In this document: in pieces, positions 42,698 through 52,477 of the stretch | Layout of the letters: every line of letters starts with the position of its first letter | Position numbering within the stretch: the first letter of the stretch is position 1 | Notes under the pieces: model-generated | The model's database searches: none | Told to the model about the DNA's origin: nothing | Seen by the model: only the letters and a program-made list of their open reading frames with translations | Made by a program: the position numbers and the translations under genes | Assembly: GCF_004151245.1 (NCBI RefSeq) | Contig: NZ_JUIW01000005.1 | Coordinates: forward strand, 248,001-312,000 | DNA: 64,000 nt | Reading direction: 5' to 3' | Origin: Flavobacterium beibuense | GTDB lineage: Bacteria > Bacteroidota > Bacteroidia > Flavobacteriales > Flavobacteriaceae

Positions 42698-44599
42698 ATG
42701 TTTTTAAAAAGATACACACCTTTACTACTGCTGTTTATACAGTTATCGGTTTTTGCACAAGAAAACCTGTCAGTTTCCGGAATCCCGGATAATCTAAAAG
42801 AGCATGCTAATGCCGTTGTACGCCTAAGCAAAACAGATGTTGTGATTGATTCGCGCAAGTCGATGACCATTACAAACAAAAAAATCGTGACGGTTTTTAA
42901 CGAGACCGGTTTTGATGATGTTGATACCTATGAATATTTTGATGAAACACAGAAAATAAAGTCCATTGAGGCTGTTATTTATAATGCATCGGGGATAGAG
43001 ATTAAGAAAATCAAGAAAAAGGATTTCAAGATGTCGGCTGTATCGCAGGGAGCCGGCATAACCGATACAAAAGCTTTATATCTTTCTTACACTCCTGTAC
43101 AATATCCTTTTACCATAGTTTTTGAGAGTGAAGTTCAAACTCCCAATACCGCTTTCATAACCCCTTGGATGCCTGTGTCAGATTTGTATATGAGTGTAGA
43201 GAAATCAGAATTCAATATACAATATGCTACGGAACTTGGGTTTAGGTATAAGGAGTATAATTTTGATGACGTAACATTAAAAAAAGAAGAGTCGGAAGGA
43301 GTATTGAAGTTAAGTTGCGAAAATGTTCCGGCTATAAAGTCAGAAGAGTATAGTCCGTATAAAAAGATCATGCCTAAGGTAATGTTCTCATTGACGAAGT
43401 TTCACTTAGAAGGAGTTGATGGGGAGGCAAGTGACTGGGCTTCTTTTGGTAACTGGTATTATAATACGCTGCTTACAGGTACTGATGATGTGCCTGCGGA
43501 AACCGTTGCTAAAATAAAAACATTAATAGGTGATGAGACCGACCCTATAAAGAAAGCAAAAGTTGTTTATAAATATGTACAGGATAAAACCCGTTATGTA
43601 AGTATACAGCTGGGTATAGGCGGGTGGAAACCTATGTTGGCAAAAGATGTTGACAGATTGGGGTATGGAGACTGTAAAGCACTTTCTAATTACACAAGGT
43701 CATTATTAAAGGCTGTAGGTGTGGATTCTTACTGTGCCATTATTTACGGAGACAGGAGAAAACGCGATATTTCTGATGATTTTGTTTGTATGCAGGGTAA
43801 CCACATGGTACTCGCAATACCTAATAATGATGAACTGGTTTGGCTGGAGTGTACTAGCCAAATAGCTCCTTTTGGGTTTCAGGGTGATTTTACCGACGAC
43901 AGGATGGCGCTTATAATTACACCAGAAAAAGGAGAACTTGTAAGAACCCATATTTATAAAAAAGAAGAAAATACACAGTATGTAAAAGGAAGTTATACTT
44001 TACTTGATAACGGTAAGATTACAGGTGAGTTAACCAGAGTTTCTAACGGGACACAATATGATGATAAATATATGTATGAAACCAGATCTAAAGATGATCT
44101 GGATAAGTTATACAAATCACGATATTTTAATAACATCAATAATCTAAAGCTTAATAAGACCGAGTTTGCCAACAATCGCGAAAAGCCGGAGCTTACCGAA
44201 ACAATAGAGCTTGAGGCAGATAGTTACGGAAGTGTGAGCGGAAACAGGATGATGTTTGTTATTAATGCTTTTAATATGAGTAACTATGTGCCGCAGCGAT
44301 ACAGGAACAGGCACAATCCGTTTGAAATAGAACGCGGCTTTTTAGATAGCGATGAAATAGTAATTACCCTTCCTTCAGGATATACTATTGAGGCATTGCC
44401 AAACGCTGTTGAGATAAAAGAAAAGTTTGGCGAATATATAGCTGTATTGGAATTGAAGGATGACAATACCCTTGTTTATAAAAGGACATTTTCTTTAAAT
44501 AAGGGGCTTTATGAGAAATCTGATTACGATTTGTACAGGCAATTCAGGGAGAAAATAGCCCGTAACGATAACGCTAAAGCAGTATTACTTAAAAAATAA
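42698..44599 (+). CDS. DUF3857/transglutaminase-like secreted protein, copy 1 (Cys and His present)
   Basis: The 633-residue protein has a signal peptide (MFLKRYTPLLLLFIQLSVFA, then Q), an N-terminal DUF3857 beta domain (about 25-250), a transglutaminase-like papain fold (about 290-390) and a C-terminal beta region. Cys326 (in GYGDCKALS) and His369 (in GNHMVLAIP) of the catalytic triad are present; the third residue is Glu384 (WLECTSQ) where Asp is usual. It could be a working transglutaminase or protease. It is the first of four related genes in a row and the most divergent of them. Confidence 0.85.
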   Translation: MFLKRYTPLLLLFIQLSVFAQENLSVSGIPDNLKEHANAVVRLSKTDVVIDSRKSMTITNKKIVTVFNETGFDDVDTYEYFDETQKIKSIEAVIYNASGIEIKKIKKKDFKMSAVSQGAGITDTKALYLSYTPVQYPFTIVFESEVQTPNTAFITPWMPVSDLYMSVEKSEFNIQYATELGFRYKEYNFDDVTLKKEESEGVLKLSCENVPAIKSEEYSPYKKIMPKVMFSLTKFHLEGVDGEASDWASFGNWYYNTLLTGTDDVPAETVAKIKTLIGDETDPIKKAKVVYKYVQDKTRYVSIQLGIGGWKPMLAKDVDRLGYGDCKALSNYTRSLLKAVGVDSYCAIIYGDRRKRDISDDFVCMQGNHMVLAIPNNDELVWLECTSQIAPFGFQGDFTDDRMALIITPEKGELVRTHIYKKEENTQYVKGSYTLLDNGKITGELTRVSNGTQYDDKYMYETRSKDDLDKLYKSRYFNNINNLKLNKTEFANNREKPELTETIELEADSYGSVSGNRMMFVINAFNMSNYVPQRYRNRHNPFEIERGFLDSDEIVITLPSGYTIEALPNAVEIKEKFGEYIAVLELKDDNTLVYKRTFSLNKGLYEKSDYDLYRQFREKIARNDNAKAVLLKK

Positions 44600-44625
44600 A
44601 TTACCACAACCAAAATTAACCAACC

Positions 44626-46623
44626 ATGAAAATTTTTCACCTTATTGCATTCCTGCTAGTGACAGGTTTTGCAGCACATGCCCAAAAAAATGAATTGGGA
44701 GAAGTAACCAAAGAAGAACTGGAACAAAAAAGCCATCCTACAGATCCCTCGGCATCCGCTGCAATACTTTTTGCAAAAGGAACCACTTATATGGATTACA
44801 GTACAAGTAATGGTTTTATGATTGTTACTGAGGTTGATACAAAAATTAAAATATATAATAAAGACGGATATGACTGGGCTAATAAGATTATAAGTTATTA
44901 CAGCTCTGACAACGGAGATGAAACTGTTGATGTAAATAAAGCGGTTACCTATAATCTCATTGATGGTAAGGTAGTAAAGACCAAGCTTAAAAAAGAGGGT
45001 GAGTTTACCGAACAGGTAAACAAATTTTATAAGCAGAAAAAAATTATGATGCCCGATGTTAAGGAAGGCAGTATTGTAGAGTATCGCTACACGGTAAGGT
45101 CTCCTTTTATAAGTCTTTTTCCTGAATGGAGGTTTCAGGAGCCTATACCGGTAAATTACTCGGAGTATACCACCAGAATTCCTGAATACTTTACATACAA
45201 ACCCAATTTTAGGGGCTATTTAGCTCCTAAGGTATCTAATTCCTCTGCTAATAAACGTATTACTTATGTTGAGAAGGAAAGAACAGGCAGGGGTACTCAG
45301 TTTTCTAACGGGCAAATAGATTACTCAGAAAAGATTGCCACTTATGTTATGGAAAATGTTCCTGCACTTAAGGATGAGTATTATGTAAATAACATAGATA
45401 ATTATACAAGTAGTATTGAGCATGAACTTGCCATAACCCAATATCCAGGAGAAACGGTTAAATCATACTCACACTCATGGGAAGATTTGGCCAAAACAAT
45501 ATATAACTATGATGATTTTGGTGGTGAAATAAAAAAGACCGGGTATTATGAAGACGACTTAAATGCGCTTCTTTCCGGGGCGGATACTCAGGAAAAAAAG
45601 ATAGGAGTAATATTTAACTATGTTAAAAACAGGATGAACTGGAACAGCTATTATGGCTATACGTGTCATGATGGGGTAAAACAGGCTTATAAAAACAAGA
45701 CGGGTAATGTTGCCGAAATAAACCTTATGCTTGTTTCAATGCTTAATTATGCAGGGTTAGAAGCAAATCCGGTATTGGTTACAACGAGGTCCAGTAAAAT
45801 TGCGCTTTTCCCTACAAGATCTGCTTTTAACTATGTTATTGCAGCAGTACAGGCTGGAAATGAGATAGTGTTGCTTGATGCAACATCTAAATCAGCGTTA
45901 CCTAATATACTGCCTATTAGGTCGTTAAACTGGAACGGTAGGTTAATAAGGAAAGACGGAAGCTCTTTAGAAATCAGTATGTTCCCGCAATCAAATTCAA
46001 AAGAAATAATTACCATAATAGCTTCAATTGATGAGGAAGGTAAAATTTCTGGTAAGGCAAGAGATCAGTATTTTGATTACAATGCATTTATTTTTAGGGA
46101 GTCTTATACTAATACCAATCAGGATAGTTATCTGGAGAAACTGGAAAAAAGGTATGACGGTATTGAGATTGCTGACTATTCTGTAACTAATGACGATTTA
46201 AACAAACCTGTAGTAGAAGAATTTAATTTTGTGCATAAGAATGTGTCAGATATTATCGGAGATAAAATATATGTACATCCTTTATTGTTCTTTGCTGAAA
46301 CTGAAAACCCTTTTAAACAGGAGAAGAGAGAATATCCTATAGATTTTGTGTATCCGAGACAGGACAGGTACATGATTACATTAAGTATTCCTGAGGGTTA
46401 TGTAGTAGAGTCAATTCCGGAATCATTGGCATTGGGCATGGAACAGAATATAGGGACTTTTAAATTCTCTATCCAGGCGAATGAAAAACAGATACAGCTT
46501 ATTGCCACTACAGAGATTAATTATTCTAACATTCCGCAGGATTACTATACTGTAATTAAAGATTTTTACCAGAAAATGGTAGAAAAGCAAACCGAAAAAA
46601 TTGTTTTAAGTAAGAAAATATAA
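44626..46623 (+). CDS. DUF3857/transglutaminase-like secreted protein, copy 2 (triad degenerate)
   Basis: The 665-residue protein has a signal peptide (MKIFHLIAFLLVTGFAAHA), a DUF3857 domain and a transglutaminase-like domain. At the nucleophile position the sequence reads GNVAEINLML, so Cys is replaced by Val362. At the His position it reads FNYVIA (Tyr403). The Asp in LLDATS is kept. It therefore lacks two triad residues and is probably a binding or structural protein. It ends one base before copy 3, which is clearly its close paralogue. Confidence 0.85.
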   Translation: MKIFHLIAFLLVTGFAAHAQKNELGEVTKEELEQKSHPTDPSASAAILFAKGTTYMDYSTSNGFMIVTEVDTKIKIYNKDGYDWANKIISYYSSDNGDETVDVNKAVTYNLIDGKVVKTKLKKEGEFTEQVNKFYKQKKIMMPDVKEGSIVEYRYTVRSPFISLFPEWRFQEPIPVNYSEYTTRIPEYFTYKPNFRGYLAPKVSNSSANKRITYVEKERTGRGTQFSNGQIDYSEKIATYVMENVPALKDEYYVNNIDNYTSSIEHELAITQYPGETVKSYSHSWEDLAKTIYNYDDFGGEIKKTGYYEDDLNALLSGADTQEKKIGVIFNYVKNRMNWNSYYGYTCHDGVKQAYKNKTGNVAEINLMLVSMLNYAGLEANPVLVTTRSSKIALFPTRSAFNYVIAAVQAGNEIVLLDATSKSALPNILPIRSLNWNGRLIRKDGSSLEISMFPQSNSKEIITIIASIDEEGKISGKARDQYFDYNAFIFRESYTNTNQDSYLEKLEKRYDGIEIADYSVTNDDLNKPVVEEFNFVHKNVSDIIGDKIYVHPLLFFAETENPFKQEKREYPIDFVYPRQDRYMITLSIPEGYVVESIPESLALGMEQNIGTFKFSIQANEKQIQLIATTEINYSNIPQDYYTVIKDFYQKMVEKQTEKIVLSKKI

Positions 46624-46624
46624 T

Positions 46625-48631
46625 ATGAAAAAGATTTCTTTAGTAGTAACGTTATTGCTGTCGGGTGTTCTATTTGCCCAAAATTATAAACCTGGAAAAG
46701 TTTCTGAAAAGGAGCTTAAAGAATCTCAATACCAGGGAGACCCCTCTGTTGCAGCTTCTATATTGAATAAGGAAGGTAAAATTTACTTTGATTTTAATAG
46801 TCAGGGCAAATGGGTTATTGTTACAGATGTACTTGTAAGGCTAAAAGTTTATACTAAAGAAGGCTATAATTATGCGAACGTTGAGATTCCGTATTATAAC
46901 TATGGTGCCGACTGGGAGGATGTAGCGTTTTCTGATGCGGTAGTGTATAATTTTGTTGATGGAGATATACAAAAAACCAAAGTAGAAGATGACGGACTTT
47001 TTACAGAACAAACCAATAAAAAGTGGCGTACTAAAAAAATAGCATTCCCTAATGTAAAGGAAGGTTCGGTTATAGAATACAGGTATATTAAAAAATCACC
47101 GTATCTGTCAAGTCTTCCAGACTGGTATTTTCAGTACTCAATTCCGGTAAAGCATATTGAGGTGGAGTTTGCGGTTCCGCATTATTTCATATATAACAGA
47201 GTGAAAAGCCCGTATATAGAACTAAAAGAAGGTAAGGATACAAGACAGGTGGTTAGGCAGTACAGCCATGTTGCTAAGAGAGGCCCTTATGGGGTTTCCA
47301 GCTCCTCTTTGCGCTCTGAAAGCGGACAGGTAGGGTTTTATGAAAATGTTTATACCTATGAAGCTGAAAATGTACCTGCATTAAAAACAGAAGCCTTTAT
47401 AGACAATATAAATAATTATAAGTCTTTTATTAAACATGAGCTGGCGAGTGTTCAGTATCCGGATTCTGAAGAAAAAAAATATGCATATGACTGGGACAGT
47501 GTTGTTGCACTTATTTACAATGAAGAGAATTTTGGAGAAGAAATAGCTAAAACCGATTACTATCAAAAAGACCTTAATTCAATTTTAGAAGGTAAAATTA
47601 ACCGCGAAGAAATAACAAGCCTGATTTTTGAGTATGTGAAAAACAGAATGGCTTGGGATGGTGAATATGGATATACCTGTAAAAAGGGTGTAAAGAAAGC
47701 CTATGAAAGCAGGTCTGGAAATGTGGCCGATATTAACCTTATGCTAATCTCCATGTTGCGATATGCAGGTTTAAAGGCTAATCCGGTACTGTTGAGTACA
47801 AGAGATAAAGGGCATGTGGCTTTTGTTAACAGAGATGAGTTTAATTATGTTATAGCAGGTGTAGAAATTCAAAACAAAACAATACTTCTTGATGCTACAA
47901 GTAAGTATGCAACACAAAATATACTTCCTGTAAGGGACCTTAACCTTTTTGGGAGGATGATTAAGGAAAATCTTACCTCAAAAGAGATAAGCCTGTTGCC
48001 TGAACAAAAATCAAGGAAAAATATTATGGTTATTGGTGAGATTAATACAGACGGTACTGTAACAGGTAAGTGTAAAATTCAGAATTATGATTATAATGCT
48101 TTAGCCCTTAGGGAGTTATATAACGGTATTAATGATGAGGCAAAAATACAGATGTATGAAAACAGGCTTGCCGTAGAATTAAGTGATTATGAACTTACCG
48201 ATTTAGATGATACTGCAAAGCCGGTTTCTGAAAGTTTTGACTTTAAGACCAATACAGATGTGGCTGGTAATAAGATATATATTTCTCCTTTATTAGGCTT
48301 TAGTATGACTCAAAATCCTTTTAATGAGACGGAAAGAAAACTGCCTATAGATTTTATTTACCCTCAAAATGAAAGATATATTATAACCTTTACTATTCCC
48401 GAAGGATATGTGGTAGAATCCATGCCGGAGTCTGTATTGTATGCCACTCAGGATGATTATGTGTCTTTTAAATTTACAGTGACGGTAAATCAGAACAATC
48501 AGTTACAGATTATAGCTCAGGAAGATCTGTCTTTTGCACGATTTAACCCTGAATATTACACTACGCTAAAGGATATATATAGCGATATTGTTAGCAAACA
48601 GTCAGAAAAAATAGTTTTAAAGAAAAAATGA
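46625..48631 (+). CDS. DUF3857/transglutaminase-like secreted protein, copy 3 (triad degenerate)
   Basis: The 668-residue protein follows copy 2 after a one-base gap. It has a signal peptide (MKKISLVVTLLLSGVLFA, then Q) and the same two domains. The nucleophile segment reads GNVADINLML (Val for Cys) and the His segment FNYVIAG (Tyr for His), with LLDATS kept. Conserved landmarks shared with copies 2 and 4 are KEGSVIEYRY-type, KNRMAWDG and FGRMIKENLTSKEI segments. The close similarity and spacing point to tandem duplication. Confidence 0.85.
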   Translation: MKKISLVVTLLLSGVLFAQNYKPGKVSEKELKESQYQGDPSVAASILNKEGKIYFDFNSQGKWVIVTDVLVRLKVYTKEGYNYANVEIPYYNYGADWEDVAFSDAVVYNFVDGDIQKTKVEDDGLFTEQTNKKWRTKKIAFPNVKEGSVIEYRYIKKSPYLSSLPDWYFQYSIPVKHIEVEFAVPHYFIYNRVKSPYIELKEGKDTRQVVRQYSHVAKRGPYGVSSSSLRSESGQVGFYENVYTYEAENVPALKTEAFIDNINNYKSFIKHELASVQYPDSEEKKYAYDWDSVVALIYNEENFGEEIAKTDYYQKDLNSILEGKINREEITSLIFEYVKNRMAWDGEYGYTCKKGVKKAYESRSGNVADINLMLISMLRYAGLKANPVLLSTRDKGHVAFVNRDEFNYVIAGVEIQNKTILLDATSKYATQNILPVRDLNLFGRMIKENLTSKEISLLPEQKSRKNIMVIGEINTDGTVTGKCKIQNYDYNALALRELYNGINDEAKIQMYENRLAVELSDYELTDLDDTAKPVSESFDFKTNTDVAGNKIYISPLLGFSMTQNPFNETERKLPIDFIYPQNERYIITFTIPEGYVVESMPESVLYATQDDYVSFKFTVTVNQNNQLQIIAQEDLSFARFNPEYYTTLKDIYSDIVSKQSEKIVLKKK

Positions 48632-48635
48632 TAGT

Positions 48636-50579
48636 ATGAAAGGAATTGCAATTTTACTTTTCCTTTGTTTTTCCTTTGCTGTCAATGCGGGCGATTTCAG
48701 GTTAGGTAAGGTGTCTAAGGAAGAATTAATGGAGAAAGAACACTTTCTAGATCCCTCTGCCAATGCAGCATTTCTTTTTAAGAGAGGTAATACTTATTTT
48801 GACGCAAATGATAACGGTTGGTTGTTGATAACTGAAGTTGAGGTGCGTATTAAGATATATAAAAAGGCAGGGTATGATTATGCTAACGTGTCGATTCCTT
48901 TTTATCATACAAAAAACAGTACGGAAAATGTTGTTTTTAGTGATGCGGTAACATATAATCTTGTGGATGGAAAAATTAAAAGGAGTCCTTTAAAAAAGAA
49001 AGATAACTTCATAGAAGAAGTAAGTAGCAATAAAAGCAATAAAAAAATATTACTGACTGATGTTAGGGAAGGGTCAGTTGTAGAATATAAATACATTGTT
49101 ACATCTCCTTATGTACATGATTTTCCTGATTGGTATTTTCAACAGGTTATACCTGTAAACTATGTGGAGTATACTGTTAATATACCCCAAATGTATAGTT
49201 ATAATCGAATTATGAATTCCTATTACAGAGTAAATGAAACATCCAGTACAAAAAGAAGAGTTACAACCGGAGGGATTTTAACGCTCACTTTTACCGATGT
49301 ATGCAGGCATTATATGTCTAAAAATTTACCTGCATTTAAATCAGAACAATATATTGATAATCCTCTTAATTATCTTCTGTTTGTAAAGCACGAATTATCT
49401 TCTATAACCGGATTAAATGATAAAACAACAGATTTTGTTACAAGTTGGGAGTCTGTGGGCGAGTTGATTTATGAAAGCTCTGATTTTGGATGTGAACTTA
49501 AAGAAATCCATTATTTTATGGATGATATAGATTCTCTTGTTAACGGTATCGTGGGAAAAAGAGAGAAGGTCAATAAAGTTTTTGATTACGTAAAGAATAG
49601 GATGACCTGGGTAGGACTTCACGGGATAAGCTCCAGGTATGGTGTTGAGAAAGCTTATGAAGAGAAAAAGGGTAACTCAGGAGATATAAACTTAATGCTT
49701 ATTGCTATGCTTAATTATGTTGGGGTAAATGCAAATCCGGTTATTTTAAGTACCCGTGATAACGGCCAGGTTGATTATATAAGCATTAATTCTTTTAACT
49801 ATGTTATTGCAGCGGCAGAACTGGAAGACGGCATAATTCTGCTTGATGCTACAAGTAAGCATGCTACACCTGGAGTATTACCATTAAGAGATTTGAATGG
49901 AGTAGGAAGGTTGATCCGGGAAGATTACTCTCACAAGGAGATTGAACTAAATCCGATAGATCATTCGAAGGAAAATATTTATGTAACAGCAAAACTGGAA
50001 GAAGATGGCAGGCTGACAGGAGAGGTTAGCAGTAAGTATTATGATTATAAGTCGATGATGTGCAATGAGAAATACTTTAATTTGACCCAAGAAGAAAGAA
50101 TACAGGAAACAGAAGCCGATTTTAAAAATGTTGAGATTGCTGATTTTAACTATAATGAAGGTATAGAAGCATCTGTTAGCTATAATTTTACAGCAAATGA
50201 CTGTGTTGAGGTTATAGGTGATAATATATACATATCGCCACTTTTATTCTATACACAAACAGAAAACCCTTTTAGGGAAGAAAAACGATTATATCCTATG
50301 AATTTTATTTTTCCTTCAAGAGTTAGGCATACATTTGTAATAACTATACCCGAAGGATATAAGATAGAGTCATTACCGCAACCACAGGCGCTTGTTTCTG
50401 ATATGGAGATTATGGGGTTTAATTTCAATGTGATGGAGCAAAATGGTAAAATACAGATTGTTTTTATTGAAGGATCAAATTACTCCAGTGTTGGGGCGGA
50501 ATATTATGAGTCTCTTAAAGATTTTTATACAAAAAAGATAAGTAAACAGGCGGAAAAGATAATACTTAAAAAAAAATAA
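48636..50579 (+). CDS. DUF3857/transglutaminase-like secreted protein, copy 4 (triad degenerate)
   Basis: The 647-residue protein starts 4 nt after copy 3 with a signal peptide (MKGIAILLFLCFSFAVNA). The nucleophile position is Ser (GNSGDINLML), the His position Tyr (FNYVIAA), and the Asp in LLDATS remains. The gene has a stronger A/T bias in its middle than its neighbours, and the domain order is unchanged. A MazG-like gene follows 3 nt later, so the array is transcribed into downstream housekeeping genes. Confidence 0.85.
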   Translation: MKGIAILLFLCFSFAVNAGDFRLGKVSKEELMEKEHFLDPSANAAFLFKRGNTYFDANDNGWLLITEVEVRIKIYKKAGYDYANVSIPFYHTKNSTENVVFSDAVTYNLVDGKIKRSPLKKKDNFIEEVSSNKSNKKILLTDVREGSVVEYKYIVTSPYVHDFPDWYFQQVIPVNYVEYTVNIPQMYSYNRIMNSYYRVNETSSTKRRVTTGGILTLTFTDVCRHYMSKNLPAFKSEQYIDNPLNYLLFVKHELSSITGLNDKTTDFVTSWESVGELIYESSDFGCELKEIHYFMDDIDSLVNGIVGKREKVNKVFDYVKNRMTWVGLHGISSRYGVEKAYEEKKGNSGDINLMLIAMLNYVGVNANPVILSTRDNGQVDYISINSFNYVIAAAELEDGIILLDATSKHATPGVLPLRDLNGVGRLIREDYSHKEIELNPIDHSKENIYVTAKLEEDGRLTGEVSSKYYDYKSMMCNEKYFNLTQEERIQETEADFKNVEIADFNYNEGIEASVSYNFTANDCVEVIGDNIYISPLLFYTQTENPFREEKRLYPMNFIFPSRVRHTFVITIPEGYKIESLPQPQALVSDMEIMGFNFNVMEQNGKIQIVFIEGSNYSSVGAEYYESLKDFYTKKISKQAEKIILKKK

Positions 50580-50582
50580 GAG

Positions 50583-50909
50583 ATGGATATAAAGAATGCA
50601 CAGTTGGAAGTTGATAACTGGATAAAGGAACATGGGGTGCGTTATTTTAACGAACTTACCAATATGGCACAACTTACCGAAGAGGTAGGTGAGGTGGCAA
50701 GAATAATTGCCCGCCGATATGGGGAGCAAAGCGAAAAGGAGAGTGACAAAAGCAAAGACCTTGGTGAAGAACTGGCCGATGTGGTATTTGTAGTGCTTTG
50801 CCTGGCTAACCAAACAGGGGTTGACCTGCAGGCTGCTTTTGATAAAAAAATGGACCTCAAAACCAAACGTGATCACGATCGCCACCATAATAACGAGAAA
50901 CTGAAGTAA
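50583..50909 (+). CDS. MazG-like nucleotide pyrophosphohydrolase
   Basis: The 108-residue all-helical protein carries the MazG metal-binding pattern: E-E-V-G-E-V-A-R (ExxE type, near residues 33-39) and E-E-L-A-D-V-V (ExxD type, near 61-68). Enzymes of this fold hydrolyse dNTPs or non-canonical NTPs to the monophosphate and PPi; the substrate is not evident. Single-domain length fits the short MazG-like class. It begins 3 nt after the last DUF3857 gene. Confidence 0.9.
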   Translation: MDIKNAQLEVDNWIKEHGVRYFNELTNMAQLTEEVGEVARIIARRYGEQSEKESDKSKDLGEELADVVFVVLCLANQTGVDLQAAFDKKMDLKTKRDHDRHHNNEKLK

Positions 50910-50942
50910 TTTGCTTATTTTTGAGAAGCTAATATTCAGATT

Positions 50943-51152
50943 ATGAAGAGTAAGATTGCACATTTTATAGGAGGGATAATCATTTATTTTCCGTTAGCCG
51001 TATTGCTGGTGTTTATAGACGGTTGGGATGACTTTCAAAACAAATGGCGTTTTATGATTAGCTTTACCCTGAGTATGACATTGTGTGAAATGTTCATTCT
51101 GTCAAAAATCAGGGAAGGAAAGTGGTTTAAAAAGAAAAGTAATACTCATTAG
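50943..51152 (+). CDS. Small two-helix membrane protein, function unknown
   Basis: The 69-residue product has two hydrophobic stretches (about 5-24 and 36-52) and a basic C-terminus (KWFKKKSNTH). I do not recognise a family. It lies 33 nt after the MazG-like gene, with a TATTTTTG sequence (50916-50923) in between that could be an internal promoter, and 3 nt before aroA. The coding call rests on its tight fit between two real genes. Confidence 0.6.
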   Translation: MKSKIAHFIGGIIIYFPLAVLLVFIDGWDDFQNKWRFMISFTLSMTLCEMFILSKIREGKWFKKKSNTH

Positions 51153-51155
51153 ATA

Positions 51156-52379
51156 ATGAATCTTAAGTTAAAAGCATCCTCAGGGATGCTTTCTTCGTCA
51201 ATACAAATTACCGGAAGTAAATCAGAAACCAATAGGCTTTTACTACTACAGGCATTATACCCTCAGATAAAAGTTGAAAATATTTCTGAGTCGGATGATG
51301 CGGATGCCATGATAAAAGCACTCAATAGTAGTGAAGATGTTATTGATGTTCATCATGCAGGTACAGCCATGCGTTTTCTTACGGCATTTTTTGCTGTTCA
51401 TGGTAACAGGGAAGTGCTTCTTACAGGTTCATCAAGAATGAAGGAACGCCCTATTGGTATTTTAGTTGATGCCCTTAGAAGTTTGGGAGCTAAAATAGAA
51501 TATACCGAAAAAGAGGGATATCCTCCTTTAAGAATAGCTAAATCAGAAATAACGAATAACAAGGTTTCGCTTAAGGCAGATGTAAGCAGCCAATATATAA
51601 CGGCATTGTTGCTGGTAGCACCAAAACTTAAAAACGGACTCGAAATTATCCTTGAGGGTAAAGTAACATCGATACCCTACATTAATATGACATTAGGGCT
51701 TTTAGCTCAGGTAGGTATTGGTACTCAAATGACAGGTAATGTTATCAATGTTAGTCCGCTTGATCAGATGAATCCTGTGAAAGTTGTTGTTGAGAGTGAC
51801 TGGAGCAGTGCTTCTTATTTTTATTCATTAATTGCACTGGCGGAAGAAGGCTCTCAGGTAGAACTTTCCTCTTACAGACAAGACAGTCTTCAGGGAGATA
51901 GTGCCCTTGCAGATATATATAGATTTCTTGGAGTGGAAACTGTTTTCAAAGCTAACAGTATTGTGTTGCATAAAACAAGTTTAAGACCTAAAGTGGTTAA
52001 TCTTGATTTTAACAATACTCCCGATATTGCACAAACTATAGCTGTAACCTGTTTCGGTTTGGGAATCGGTTGTAAGCTTACAGGGCTGCATACACTTAAA
52101 ATTAAAGAAACGGACAGGCTTGAAGCATTAAGGGTGGAACTTACCAAATTAGGTGCTGATGTTGTTATAACAGAAGATTCACTTGAATTGCAGCCTGTGT
52201 TGCAAATAAATCATGATGCGGCTATAGATACTTATAACGATCACAGAATGGCAATGGCTTTTGCGCCTCTGGCTTTAAAAGTGCCAATTATAATTAACGA
52301 TGCTCAGGTTGTTTCTAAATCCTATCCTGCTTTTTGGGAAGACTTTAAAAAAACAGGTTTTATTATACAAACGCTTTAA
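51156..52379 (+). CDS. aroA: 3-Phosphoshikimate 1-carboxyvinyltransferase (EPSP synthase)
   Basis: AroA joins shikimate 3-phosphate and PEP, the sixth step of the shikimate pathway. The 407-residue protein is slightly short for the family. Visible elements are the N-terminal ITGSKSETNRLLLLQAL (the usual GSKS motif), HAGTAMRFLTAFFA in place of the NAGTAxR loop, SSQYITALLL, and the C-terminal IKETDRLEALRVELTKLGA and YNDHRMAMAFA. His in place of Asn in the NAGTA loop is a change seen in Bacteroidota members. It shares a pathway with the DAHP synthase gene 11 kb upstream. Confidence 0.93.
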   Translation: MNLKLKASSGMLSSSIQITGSKSETNRLLLLQALYPQIKVENISESDDADAMIKALNSSEDVIDVHHAGTAMRFLTAFFAVHGNREVLLTGSSRMKERPIGILVDALRSLGAKIEYTEKEGYPPLRIAKSEITNNKVSLKADVSSQYITALLLVAPKLKNGLEIILEGKVTSIPYINMTLGLLAQVGIGTQMTGNVINVSPLDQMNPVKVVVESDWSSASYFYSLIALAEEGSQVELSSYRQDSLQGDSALADIYRFLGVETVFKANSIVLHKTSLRPKVVNLDFNNTPDIAQTIAVTCFGLGIGCKLTGLHTLKIKETDRLEALRVELTKLGADVVITEDSLELQPVLQINHDAAIDTYNDHRMAMAFAPLALKVPIIINDAQVVSKSYPAFWEDFKKTGFIIQTL

Positions 52380-52424
52380 TAGCGGGCATTACTACAATTA
52401 AAAAATAAATAAATCCCAAAATAC

Positions 52425-52456
52425 TTGACAACCCCTGTTTTGCGGTAGTATATTTG
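52425..52456 (+). promoter_or_regulatory. Promoter of queA
   Basis: TTG (52425-52427), 21 nt, TATATTTG (52449-52456), a full match to the Bacteroidota consensus, 21 nt before the ATG at 52478. Confidence 0.7.
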
Positions 52457-52477
52457 CATCCAATTAAAAATACAAAG

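Noticed and set aside
44626..50579. The three tandem genes as pseudogenes
   Set aside because: All are full length with intact signal peptides and conserved domains; only the triad residues are changed, so loss of catalysis is more likely than decay.
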